From: Trichomonas tenax | Taxonomy: Eukaryota; Parabasalia; Trichomonadida; Trichomonadidae | Direction: 5' to 3' | DNA: 20,614 nucleotides | Assembly (NCBI GenBank): GCA_023091735.1 | Contig: JALKBU010000927.1 | Span: forward strand, 1 to 20,614 | Shown: in pieces, positions 7,752-16,085 of the stretch | Position numbering within the stretch: the first letter of the stretch is position 1 | Layout of the letters: each line of letters starts with the position of its first letter | Notes under the pieces: generated by a model | Told to the model about the DNA's origin: nothing | Databases searched by the model: none | Seen by the model: only the letters and a program-made list of their open reading frames with translations | Position numbers and translations under genes: made by a program

Positions 7752-7940
7752 CAAATGTGACATTTAAGGCTAATCAGAATCTAAAATTATTCCGCCGCTT
7801 CTTTTCTTTTCAATCTTTTAAAATGAGTTAAGTTTAATAACACTGATATGTTACAGAGTAGTTTGGATTTTCCTGTATAGGGAAAGTTCCGGCTTATTTG
7901 GTTTCTTGAATGATTTTTAGAGTCAATTTACTTGAATGAT

Positions 7941-8000
7941 AACTGAAGATGATTTTTGTTGAGTGATGTATCTAAAGATGATTTTTGTTGAGTGATTCTT
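7941..8000. repeat. 30-bp tandem repeat with diverged copies
   Basis: Two adjacent 30-bp units (7941-7970 and 7971-8000) share GAAGATGATTTTTGTTGAGTGAT or AAAGATGATTTTTGTTGAGTGAT cores. Further diverged starts (TCTAAAGATGATTTTCATTTG at about 8028, TCTAAAGTTGGATTTCATTTT at about 8080) follow. They lie in the roughly 395-bp spacer (7737-8131) between the 3' end of the beta-helix gene and the start of the pseudouridine synthase gene, where I see no other gene. Confidence 0.8.
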
Positions 8001-8131
8001 AAATTTCATTTTCTTTCATGCGTGAAATCTAAAGATGATTTTCATTTGTGGTGTATAAAAGTTGATTCTTGAGAGCGACATCTAAAGTTGGATTTCATTT
8101 TAATTGAATTCGAAATATAATTTTGGGTGAA

Positions 8132-10345
8132 TTAAGACAAATAGCTGATATCATTTTCTCTGTTATTTTTGAATTTATTGTTCTCAAATTTTTCTTTAAC
8201 ACTTGTGGCGACTCTGACACCGAAATGCTTATTATCATGGATATTATTACCTTCAGCAGAAACACCAGGTGTCAAAACTTGAATGCCGCATGCTCCATTT
8301 CCATAAATATTGCATTTTGAAACACTTCCGTTGCTTCCTTGTAAAAATGCAACTCCAGAAATTTTGCAATTATAAATTTCACATCCGATAACTTCCGCAG
8401 AACCTTTTTCACCAACAACAACAGCGCTTTGTTTTTCATCATATAATTTTGAATTCTCAATTTTGATTGCACATCCTAAACTTGCCATTACACCAATGCC
8501 GTATTTTGTGTTTGATAATTCACAAGATTTAATTGATATATTTGAATTTTCGCGTCCTTCAATGTGTGAATTCATATTTCTACTTAAAACGCACTTCGTG
8601 AATGTAACTTTTGGTTTGTCTGAAATCATCACTGCACCAGAATTGAGATGATCCGTCAAGTCGCACGCTTCGAACGAAACAGTTGTGTTCTCGCTTTCAA
8701 CTTGGACGCCGAAAGATAAGTTATACTTAAATAGACATTGTTTGACGCCGACGTTTGAACTATCAAAAACGCAGAGACCCATTTTCATGTTTTCCTGGAA
8801 GAAGCATTTAGAGCATGTGATGTTTGATTGCTTTACAGACATTCCAGTGCCAGCATTTTTGTTGAACATACAGTTCTCGAAAGATGCTTTTGCGCCTTCA
8901 ACAATATTTGCGCCAACAATTTTGTTGTCTGTAAAAACGCAACTCAAGAATTTTGAATTTGACTTGCCATGAAGCTGCAACCCTGCATAATGATTGCTTG
9001 AGAATGTGCATTCTCTGAATGTTGCAGACGCTCCATTGATATTAATCGAATTTCCATCACTGCCATCAAAAACTGATTGCGAGATATTTATTGTTGCTTT
9101 CGGGCAATTGGAGATATGTAGTGAAGATGTTTTTGCTTTCGATATCTTTGTGTGATCAATGACAACGCTTGTGTTTTCTCTTGCAAGTATTCCGATTGCA
9201 GCAACATTCTCTATCGTGCATCCAATGCATGAAAATTTGCAGTCAGTTTGAATTTCAATTCCATTTTCTAAAACTTCTGATATAACTGTATCTATGAGAC
9301 TAAGAGATGCATTGGAGTATGCTATTGCTCCGCAATTCGGAACTTTGACTATCTGAACATTAGATGCTGAAATAGAGGCATTTTCAGTAACTAAAAGTCC
9401 TGCTTGGCAATTTCCTGTGAGTCTATCATTAAACATATTGATTTTACTGCCATTTGTAGCAGAAACTAGTGCACTTTGTGAGGCGTTTGTTAGATGACAT
9501 TCAACAGTTGTGATTTCAAAATTATCAGTAACTGAAATTCCAGCTAAAAAGCCTTCAAGGATACACTCAATTGCGAGGAGTTTTCCAGGTCCTGAACATG
9601 CTATTCCACAGCCCTGAGGATGATTGCTTATCACACAACTCTTTAAATAATTATTTGTTGATGAAGTGTTGAGTTCTACAGCATTTTCTCCATTATTATT
9701 AAACTGTGTCTTCTCGACACAAATGTAGCTCTCTCCAAGTGCGATAATTCCTGAATCTTTGCAATTCTCAATCTTCGAATTTATAATTTTTAATTGTGAT
9801 GAATCCGCACAAAGGATGGCACACTTTGACGACTTCTGGACAAAGCAATTGTTTAATTCGACTTTAGCATGACCAGAAACTTTAAGAATCGGACTTTCTG
9901 TTGATGTCATTTGTGTATTTATACAGAAAACAGTTCCATTAGTGTGCGTGAGAATGACTGGAACTGCTACAGATGATAATTCACACTGATTGAGAACGAT
10001 TGAGCCTGATAACAAATTAACTGGTGCTGCAGCTTGATTTGTACCAGAAGTAATCGTAAGAGAGCACAGCTGAACTGCTGATGAATCAATTGTTATCGTA
10101 TCATCAGAATTTAATGATTTAATTATAACTTTTCCCTCTCCAACGAGTCTTATACGTTTTTTGATGAGAATATTTTCATTATAAATTCCTTCTGGAATGA
10201 TTATTGTCGAATTGAATGGTACTTTCTCAATGCATTCGGAGATCGATTCTTTATTTTCTATATTTACGTATATATGTTCAGAATGTTCGGGGAATATCGG
10301 TAGAGGAGGAAATTCTATTTCATTATATTTGAAATCTCTTTGCAT
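8132..10345 (-). CDS. Right-handed parallel beta-helix protein (PbH1 repeats)
   Basis: This is a 737-aa protein built almost entirely of repeated coils of about 22-24 residues. The recurring pattern is small or Asn-rich turns plus hydrophobic strands, as in the LENCKDSGIIALGESYICVEKT and FSSNHYAGLQLHGKSNSKFL types, which is typical of the PbH1/NosD-like right-handed beta-helix fold. Residues 1-25 include a Pro-rich FPPLPIFPEHSEHIYVN start, then a cap-like IVIPEGIYNEN-type segment near residue 50. No F-box, SH2, signal peptide, membrane span or glycosyl-hydrolase catalytic pattern is evident, so it resembles the binding-type helices of FBXO10/11 or SHCBP1 more than pectinases; this comparison is inference. 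Cysteines recur at stacked coil positions. It ends KNNRENDISYLS with no C-terminal anchor. An intact frame of this length shows it is under selection or recent; its function is unknown. Confidence 0.9.
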   Translation of the reverse strand: MQRDFKYNEIEFPPLPIFPEHSEHIYVNIENKESISECIEKVPFNSTIIIPEGIYNENILIKKRIRLVGEGKVIIKSLNSDDTITIDSSAVQLCSLTITSGTNQAAAPVNLLSGSIVLNQCELSSVAVPVILTHTNGTVFCINTQMTSTESPILKVSGHAKVELNNCFVQKSSKCAILCADSSQLKIINSKIENCKDSGIIALGESYICVEKTQFNNNGENAVELNTSSTNNYLKSCVISNHPQGCGIACSGPGKLLAIECILEGFLAGISVTDNFEITTVECHLTNASQSALVSATNGSKINMFNDRLTGNCQAGLLVTENASISASNVQIVKVPNCGAIAYSNASLSLIDTVISEVLENGIEIQTDCKFSCIGCTIENVAAIGILARENTSVVIDHTKISKAKTSSLHISNCPKATINISQSVFDGSDGNSININGASATFRECTFSSNHYAGLQLHGKSNSKFLSCVFTDNKIVGANIVEGAKASFENCMFNKNAGTGMSVKQSNITCSKCFFQENMKMGLCVFDSSNVGVKQCLFKYNLSFGVQVESENTTVSFEACDLTDHLNSGAVMISDKPKVTFTKCVLSRNMNSHIEGRENSNISIKSCELSNTKYGIGVMASLGCAIKIENSKLYDEKQSAVVVGEKGSAEVIGCEIYNCKISGVAFLQGSNGSVSKCNIYGNGACGIQVLTPGVSAEGNNIHDNKHFGVRVATSVKEKFENNKFKNNRENDISYLS

Positions 10346-10358
10346 TTCCTATATCAAA

Positions 10359-10391
10359 TATTAATGAAACAGGGTGATGAAGAAAAGTGTT
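10359..10391 (-). promoter_or_regulatory. Candidate initiators of the beta-helix gene
   Basis: Two initiator-like sites precede the ATG at 10345 on the minus strand. TCATTAATA (10367-10359) would give a 20-nt leader. ACACTTTTCTTCAT (10390-10377) fits the longer consensus better after the first base but gives a leader of about 43 nt. Which is used cannot be told from sequence. Confidence 0.45.
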
Positions 10392-10874
10392 AACCCCTAA
10401 ATTTTAATAATATTCATTTCAAGACGGATATAAGGCCAACAACATATATAAATCACTTTTTATAATACAACCTTGCAAATTTTTTTAAAATTCGCCTGTT
10501 TAATTCATCTTAGAATTTTTACTTTAAATATAGATGATGCATAGTCTTTATTTCACTTTTTATAAAATAATCATTGCAAAATATTTAGTTTTTATAATTG
10601 AAAATTATTTTCGCGTTCTAATAAAAAAATTCCGTATAACTCTGTATGTATTTCACTTTTTATAATTATGAGTTTTGTTTTAATATAATTTTCGAAATTT
10701 AATTTTCTTGCGCAATGTACATGTTTTATTGCATAGATGTTCGAAATAGGCATATTGAAAGCTGAAATAACTTTTACGATAAATTAAAAAAAATGAATCA
10801 AAAAATTGTTGTCGGATTTATTGCAAAAAGGAGAAAAGTGTAACACCAGAACACCTCAACCTTGCGATATTTAG
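10391..10874. other. AT-rich spacer with three initiator-like repeats 100 bp apart
   Basis: No gene was seen. TCACTTTTTATAA occurs at 10453, 10553 and 10653, exactly 100 bp apart. The first two copies also share a downstream TTGCAAA, so these look like diverged 100-bp tandem units that each carry an initiator. Only a six-codon ORF follows the last one (ATG 10668). On the minus strand ACACTTTTCTCC lies near 10834-10845. Confidence 0.65.
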
Positions 10875-12388
10875 GCGATTTTTCAAGATTGCAGCATAAT
10901 TCTTTCGGGTGTTGTTTCAGAACAAATTGGACAATACATCACGAGCATTATACAAAACCCGCTCGAAATCGATGAATCATTTCATGTTCTTATTGCTGCA
11001 TTAGCGATAAAAAATATTTATCTTAAGGAAGTTTTAAGTTCTATTCCTTTAATATCAGATCAAAACAAACACCTTCTTCTGCCAATTCTCACTTACCATT
11101 TAATTAACTACCAAGATCTTCCTAACGTAAATTTTGATGATAATTTCATCATTAGCAAAGATATTTTTCTAAATGCGTACAAGAACCGTGATACTGATTG
11201 TCTAGCGTTTCAATTCGTTGAATATTTGTTGAATTTTCATCTTTCAGAATTAAGACCGAAATTACGCTTATTTAACGCAAATATGGAAAATATATCCCAA
11301 TGATTCCCAGAAGAATAACAGAGTTAACAAGAGCAATTTCATCATATACGGAAAAAATTGATCAACCAATGTTTTCAAGAATTGTTGGTGAATTGCAACA
11401 TTATATTTCTAGGGAAGTTGTTCCAGTAGTTGACGATTTGTCATCAACAGCTGCCTAACTGTAATTATTTATTAACTCAATTCCGAATTCTATCCATGCA
11501 TTCACATCATTAGCATCATATTTCGATGGTGATATCACTGAACAAGCTCAAAAATACGTAGCATCAAGTATCGAAGAAAAATATTCAAATCGATTACAAG
11601 TATCGTTATCGCACGTTATCACATTCTCATATATAGTAGGTATAAGCAGGCTACCGAACAGCAAAGAATTATTCGAAAATTTCAAGAAGGTTGCGAATAT
11701 GGAAAAAGATTGTTTCCCAGATAGATTAAATGGTTATAATGAAATTGTTGTTCAGCCACTACAAAGATATGATTTAGTATTTGATAAATCCAGTCAAGTT
11801 GCTCAAGTTATTACAGGAGCTTGCCAAGAAATTAGAAATATTGTTGTTCTTGGTGAGTATATGTTATTAGATGCTGTTATTCGTAATGAAGCAGTACAAG
11901 TAGCATCAGATTCAAAGTATTATCCAGTTAAATATGCAAATATATTGAAAGAATTCAAAACGTCTGAAGCTGCAAAGAAAAACTTAGCAAATAGACGAAA
12001 TCTACTTGAGCAGCTCAATTCCATGGCAACCGAGTTTCTTAATGCCGTAAAAACATGCCCAGGAGCTTTAATCGGAATTGATTTCGAAAATCTTCAAAAG
12101 CCAAATGACTGGAAGTGGCCTGATCCTCCTTTCACTTTGCCAGACACACCTGTGGAAGTCCATAAAATGCTATGTGATCGCCAAGACTTAATAATTAAAG
12201 CATCTTTGCTCAGCCAGTTCCAAAACGCTCCAAAGTGCAGATATAAGAATTGCAAAGAGTTTGCGGACAGAATCTGTCCAAATTGCAGAAAACTTGTTCT
12301 ATGCCAAGATCATTGCGAAGATGGAACTTCATGCCCTATTTGTGGAAATAAAATATCTGTTGTTTTGTTGTACTTAATCAATATATAG
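10875..12388 (+). pseudogene. Broken gene for a protein with a C-terminal zinc-finger, unrecognised family
   Basis: A coding-like stretch with no start ATG is split into pieces. The first part (10875-11303) reads AIFQDCSIILSGVVSEQIG and onward, then ends at TGA 11301. A one-base shift near 11270-11300 moves to the frame beginning KYGKYIPMIPRRITELTRA, which carries TAA-CTG-TAA at 11456-11464 and then continues in the same frame to 12388. The longest intact piece (ATG 11699 to 12388, 229 aa) is mainly helical. It ends in a Cys/His cluster, C-x4-C-x7-C-x2-C-x5-C-x2-H followed by C-P-I-C, which fits a treble-clef or RING-like zinc site, and finishes with a hydrophobic tail. If the 229-aa ORF is expressed it would be an N-truncated protein. 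I do not recognise the family. It converges on the cytidylyltransferase gene with 73 bp between stop codons. Confidence 0.7.
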
Positions 12389-12460
12389 TTTTAAGATTTT
12401 AATTAAATTAAGAATTATTATAGCGAAAATAGATATTTTTAGGCTAAACAGTATAATTTG

Positions 12461-12464
12461 TTTA
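12461..12464 (-). promoter_or_regulatory. UAAA poly(A) motif overlapping the stop codon
   Basis: The TAA stop of the cytidylyltransferase is followed by A, forming the TAAA motif known to overlap or follow stop codons as the polyadenylation signal in Trichomonas. The same arrangement occurs at 18119-18122 for the coat-like gene. Confidence 0.5.
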
Positions 12465-13490
12465 TTGTCCGAGGTTCTCGCAGGCAGCCTTTTCCTTGGA
12501 TTCATTACGCTTAGCGTAGATTTGGTAATTGTCAAGGATGCGCTTGATAACAAGCTTAGCTGTGAACTCTGTATAGTCGGACTCGATCTGCTTGAAGATT
12601 CCCATCTCCTTTGGAATCTTGAAAGCGTCGACAGACTTTGGTCTTGTTGCAGAAGAGCCTTCAACGACGACGTCTGGCTCAACCTGGTCCATGAGTGCCT
12701 TTGTGATGATGTATGGAGCACCAATGATGACATCATCAACGTACTTGACAGAGAGAACGTTCAAAACACGCTCCTGAAGCGTCATGATTGGCTTTGGACG
12801 GTTCTCACCTGGAAGCGGGTCTGGGTGAACGCCGACGACGAGATATGTGCCGAGAGCCTTGGCCTTGCGGAGGAATGAGACGTGACCGGGGTGAAGGAGG
12901 TCGAATGTGCCATCGACGTAAACGATCTTGTCATCCTTCGTTGGCTCGCGTGGGTCCGCGAACTGAGAAATACGGTGGGTTGTTGGCATGTAGGAATACA
13001 ATGCAGATGCGTCACCGGAAATGTTCTTGATCAAGGATGTGTCGAATCCCTCTGGGAGCTGGTCCTTCGGAAGGCGGAGCATACGGCCGATGAGGTTTGT
13101 TGTCGAGATAGCTTTTGTTCTTGGGACTGTTGCGAACATGTTGGCGTCCTTAATAGCCTGGTAGCAGTCAACGCCATCGGCGTTGAGAACAAGGTCGTCG
13201 CCGTGGATGCATGCTTGGCACTCGAATCTCTTGAGCCACTCGACTTCTGTTGTGTATGGGGCATCTGGGACAGCCTTTGTGACCCACTTGCATGCGCCGA
13301 CGAGTTCCAACCTCTCCTGGAGCGTAAAAACTGGCTTAGCTTTGTTCTTTGTGACTTCTTCGTCGTTGTGAACGCCAACGTAGAGCTCGTCAGCGAGGCC
13401 TGCAGCCTGCCTCATGAAGTTGTAGTGGCCGAAGTGTGTCATGTCGAAGCAGCCGTCGCACCAGACGCGGTGGAATCTCTTGCCTTCCAT
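12462..13490 (-). CDS. PCYT2: Ethanolamine-phosphate cytidylyltransferase
   Basis: This 342-aa enzyme makes CDP-ethanolamine from CTP and phosphoethanolamine, the rate-controlling step of the Kennedy route to phosphatidylethanolamine, in the cytosol. It has the diagnostic tandem cytidylyltransferase domains. Domain 1 has VWCDGCFDMTHFGHYNF (HFGH at 19-22) and RTKAISTTNLIGRML (about 124-138). Domain 2 has YVDGTFDLLHPGHVSFLRKA (HPGH at 200-203) and ends with the family pattern SDYTEFTAKLVIKRIL. The usual RTxGxSTT motif has Ala in place of Gly. Length and spacing are near those of other ECTs, slightly short in the linker. Codons are much richer in G and C at third positions than those of its neighbours, suggesting strong expression. 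A TCATTTTTT initiator lies 15 nt before the ATG, and the stop codon overlaps a TAAA poly(A) motif. Confidence 0.97.
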   Translation of the reverse strand: MEGKRFHRVWCDGCFDMTHFGHYNFMRQAAGLADELYVGVHNDEEVTKNKAKPVFTLQERLELVGACKWVTKAVPDAPYTTEVEWLKRFECQACIHGDDLVLNADGVDCYQAIKDANMFATVPRTKAISTTNLIGRMLRLPKDQLPEGFDTSLIKNISGDASALYSYMPTTHRISQFADPREPTKDDKIVYVDGTFDLLHPGHVSFLRKAKALGTYLVVGVHPDPLPGENRPKPIMTLQERVLNVLSVKYVDDVIIGAPYIITKALMDQVEPDVVVEGSSATRPKSVDAFKIPKEMGIFKQIESDYTEFTAKLVIKRILDNYQIYAKRNESKEKAACENLGQ

Positions 13491-13495
13491 CGTTC

Positions 13496-13507
13496 AAAAA
13501 AAAATGA
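13496..13507 (-). promoter_or_regulatory. Initiator of the cytidylyltransferase gene
   Basis: On the minus strand TCATTTTTTTTT (13507 to 13496) fits TCA+1YTW. The predicted start A at 13505 gives a 15-nt leader to the ATG at 13490. Confidence 0.6.
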
Positions 13508-14337
13508 TTCTTTTTCAATTCTCCGATTACTTTACAAAATCTTTCAAATTGGAAATTTTCTGTCACATTTTTCATTTTTTTATCACGTTTATAGAAAATG
13601 TCACATTTTGTGGACTTCGTTTTTTTTTATTCGGGCACTTAATATAGCATCTATATGCTGTGTTTAGATTACATTTGGTTTAATTTTTGATCAAATATGG
13701 TTATTTCATCAGTTTGAAGATGATTCCTGACAATGTCAGATTTATAAATTTACATGACAAATATTACCTCATTTCAAGGTATGAAAATTTATCAGAACAT
13801 CATTCAAGCTTATTTGAGAGTTAAGTATGCTTAATAGAATGGACATTAAACACTTATGCACGGCCATAGCAATACATAGTTTCCTATGCCTAAATTTATT
13901 TTGAATCATTATGGATTTCAGATGGTCATTAAACTGTCTAAAAATACTTATGCCACATGATGTGAATTATCCCTGCATAGTTACAGAGCTTTAAATTATT
14001 TATTTCTTGATGATATTAAATATTTTTCTGTAATACATTAAACTGTCTTAAAATTTGTATAATATTTGATAAATTATATATTCACAAAGAATTAAAGCTT
14101 TAAATTACTTATTTCTTGAAGATAGAAATATTTTTCTAAAAGACATAAAACTGACTTATCACAGATATTACATCTTATATACAATATACTCTCAAAGTAC
14201 CAGTGCTAGAAATCAAAATTTGAAATTGAAATAAAAAATATTAATGTGCTAGGAAGGATTTGAAGATAAATTTGAGAATAATTCAATAAAGAGAACACAA
14301 ACACCCGAATAAATCGCAAAATCTAAAATGAGACCTG
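13508..14337. other. Divergent intergenic spacer with direct repeat
   Basis: About 830 bp of AT-rich DNA between the divergent cytidylyltransferase and nucleoporin genes. A direct repeat of about 63 bp is present at 13987-14052 and 14096-14158, sharing AGCTTTAAATTA, TTATTTCTTGA, AATATTTTTCT and an AAACTG block near the end, offset by 109 bp. A TAAACTGTCT motif also appears at about 13931. No ORF with coding character was found. Confidence 0.6.
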
Positions 14338-14349
14338 TCACTTTTCATA
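14338..14349 (+). promoter_or_regulatory. Initiator of the nucleoporin gene
   Basis: TCACTTTTCATA directly precedes the ATG at 14350 and is a near-perfect match to the long trichomonad initiator (TCAYTWYTCATT). The start A at 14340 gives a 10-nt leader. Confidence 0.85.
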
Positions 14350-15255
14350 ATGTTTGCTAATCTAACAGGCGGAAACAAGTTTTCTATAGGCGGAACGAAG
14401 CCTGTTGGCCCCACTGTCGAAGAGGGGTCTTTGATTCAAGATTTAGAGGTCGAAGCGAGAAACATTATAATCGACACATATCTAAAAGGCGTAAATCTCT
14501 ACGCAAAGGAGAAACCAATCGACGGATTGGACTCCCTCGGAAAGAAATTAAGCGATTTGTCAGAGGATGCAACAAGAATTATTCAGCACACGCTTCTACA
14601 TTTAGCAAATGAAGTTGATCATGGAAATGCTGCGATAAGAGAGGCCCGCGATGAATTAGATACTTTCCATCGCGATTTTACAGATGCTTTACACCCACAT
14701 AGTTTTCCTTCACCGTTTATTTCGAGATTTACTGATATTTTACAGCAAAGATCTAAAAATATTACAGAGGCTATAACAGCATATGAATCCAAACTACAAT
14801 CCACAGAGCAACCAGACAGTCCTGCAGTTCTTGTTCAAGTTTTGAACGAACAATATAACGCAATCATCAGATGTTCAGCGAGAGTGTCAGAAATACAGAG
14901 AAAATCACATGAAATACGTAATATATTCGAAGAAAAGCTCGAAAAACGTAAAAAACAGAATCCAAATATTTCAGCATTAAAACTTCAAACAGACGGTCGC
15001 GAGAAGCAGTCAATCATAGATTCTATAGAAACATCATACGATCAATATGTCGAAGAACGTAAGAGGTTAATAGAGAAGCGCGATACGACAACAAACTTCT
15101 CTCAGGAATGCGCTGTCGAAGTCAAGAAAGGATTTGGTGGATTTGGTAGCAATACTAGATTTGGATTTGGAAATAAAACATTTGGTAGCGGCTTTGGTAC
15201 AGGTACTGCTTCATCTACTGCTCCTAAAACAAACTCCATCAAAGGCACACAATAG
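14350..15255 (+). CDS. FG nucleoporin, Nup58/Nup45-like central channel subunit
   Basis: This 301-aa protein has the architecture of a central-channel nucleoporin. A short Gly/Phe start (MFANLTGGNKFSIGG) leads into a helical body from about 25 to 250, with a coiled-coil segment around 122-200 (FISRFTDILQQRSKNITEA, then VLNEQYNAIIRCSARVSEI and RKSHEIRNIF). Its layout, a Pro-containing turn followed by Q-rich helices, resembles the Nup58/45 coiled coil that pairs with Nup62 and Nup54. Residues 261-283 carry six FG dipeptides (GFGGFGS, RFGFGNKTFGSGFG), and the tail is Ser/Thr/Lys-rich. In the family the FG part binds transport receptors and the helices build the channel complex. FG content is low compared with animal Nup58, as expected for a reduced parasite version. 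Assignment to Nup58 rather than Nup54 or Nup62 is inference; FG-nucleoporin identity is firmer. Confidence 0.75.
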   Translation: MFANLTGGNKFSIGGTKPVGPTVEEGSLIQDLEVEARNIIIDTYLKGVNLYAKEKPIDGLDSLGKKLSDLSEDATRIIQHTLLHLANEVDHGNAAIREARDELDTFHRDFTDALHPHSFPSPFISRFTDILQQRSKNITEAITAYESKLQSTEQPDSPAVLVQVLNEQYNAIIRCSARVSEIQRKSHEIRNIFEEKLEKRKKQNPNISALKLQTDGREKQSIIDSIETSYDQYVEERKRLIEKRDTTTNFSQECAVEVKKGFGGFGSNTRFGFGNKTFGSGFGTGTASSTAPKTNSIKGTQ

Positions 15256-15376
15256 AAATTATATTTATGTTGTCATTTAATAGAATTTAAACTTATCTAT
15301 ACATTTATATTTATACTTCTCTAACACCAAATTTTTAATCTATACACACAAATCAGAAAATTAAATATTCATTTGT

Positions 15377-15486
15377 GGCTTTACTTTTTTTCTTGTTGAC
15401 CTTTTTGAGTTTTGCAATTTTTAACGAGTAAACCCCCTTCCTGGACGAATCTGATGAAACATTTGCGTGCTTTTTGTGGGTGCTGA
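15377..15486 (+). repeat. Left terminal inverted repeat of the MULE-like element
   Basis: It pairs with 15936-16043 in inverse orientation. The best block (15394-15437 against 15985-16028) is 44 nt with two mismatches and includes TTTTTAACGAGTAAACCCCC. A more diverged part (CATTTGCGTGCTTTT and GTGCTGA) continues inward to 15486. Confidence 0.9.
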
Positions 15487-15935
15487 TTCTAGTGGTGCAA
15501 TCTGTTTCATGATCTTAGCAAGGTATTACTTAATCATGATATGATTACAAATCATTAATGGGCTTCTGTTATGAATCTCTTTGATGATTATAACAACTAC
15601 ATCTCACTATTATAGCGTTCGCTCGCTTATTTTTGCTAGAGTTCCCCTAGAAAAATCAAAAAAAATAGAAAAGAAAAAATACGCTACGCGCGGGAGTCAA
15701 ACGGCATTCCTTTGCCCATTCATCGAGCATACCTAAAGTTATGCTACCTCAAGTTCCCATAAAATTTGCTCATTGGTAATATTACATGTCAAATTTTCGA
15801 CTTTACATGACAGATAACAGATAATACGTGTCGAAAATGGTGACTTTTGTTATTTTACATGTCACAATTCGCTGAAATCTCATAGAGGCATCGAGATCCT
15901 CAAGTTAAATAGACAAGCAAATGCTATAAACATAC

Positions 15936-16043
15936 TCAGCGGCCCTGAAAAGCACGTAAATGTCTTCTCAGTTTGGCTTGATAGGGGGGTTTACTCGTTA
16001 AAAATCGCAAAACTCAAAAAAGTCAACAGGAAAAAATTCAACC
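15936..16043 (-). repeat. Right terminal inverted repeat of the MULE-like element
   Basis: Inverse partner of 15377-15486. It ends GTCAACAGGAAAAAATTCAACC immediately before the right TTCATTTGT duplication. Confidence 0.9.
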
Positions 16044-16085
16044 TTCATTTGTTTATCGAAATTATATCAAAAAGTTAAAGAATTA

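Larger units (their letters stand above)
15377..16043. mobile_element. Non-autonomous Mutator-like (MULE) element, 667 bp
   Basis: The element has long terminal inverted repeats (15377-15486 and 15936-16043), a GG/CC terminus, and a perfect 9-bp flanking direct repeat TTCATTTGT (15368-15376 and 16044-16052). Nine-base target duplications with TIRs of about 100 bp are typical of Mutator-superfamily elements, which are known in T. vaginalis. The interior has no transposase ORF, so it would need a transposase in trans. It sits between the nucleoporin gene and the helicase pseudogene. The interior holds a hairpin (ATTTTCGAC near 15796 with GTCGAAAAT near 15829) and a tRNA-like A/B-box pair on the minus strand (15694-15746). 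Confidence 0.88.

Noticed and set aside
12882..13667. 261-aa plus-strand ORF opposite the cytidylyltransferase
   Set aside because: It is the antisense of a GC-biased gene with few stops; the protein has no domain and extends past the real gene's promoter.
15661..15750. A functional tRNA gene on the minus strand
   Set aside because: A and B boxes and a D-stem-like hairpin are present, but acceptor, anticodon and T stems do not pair.
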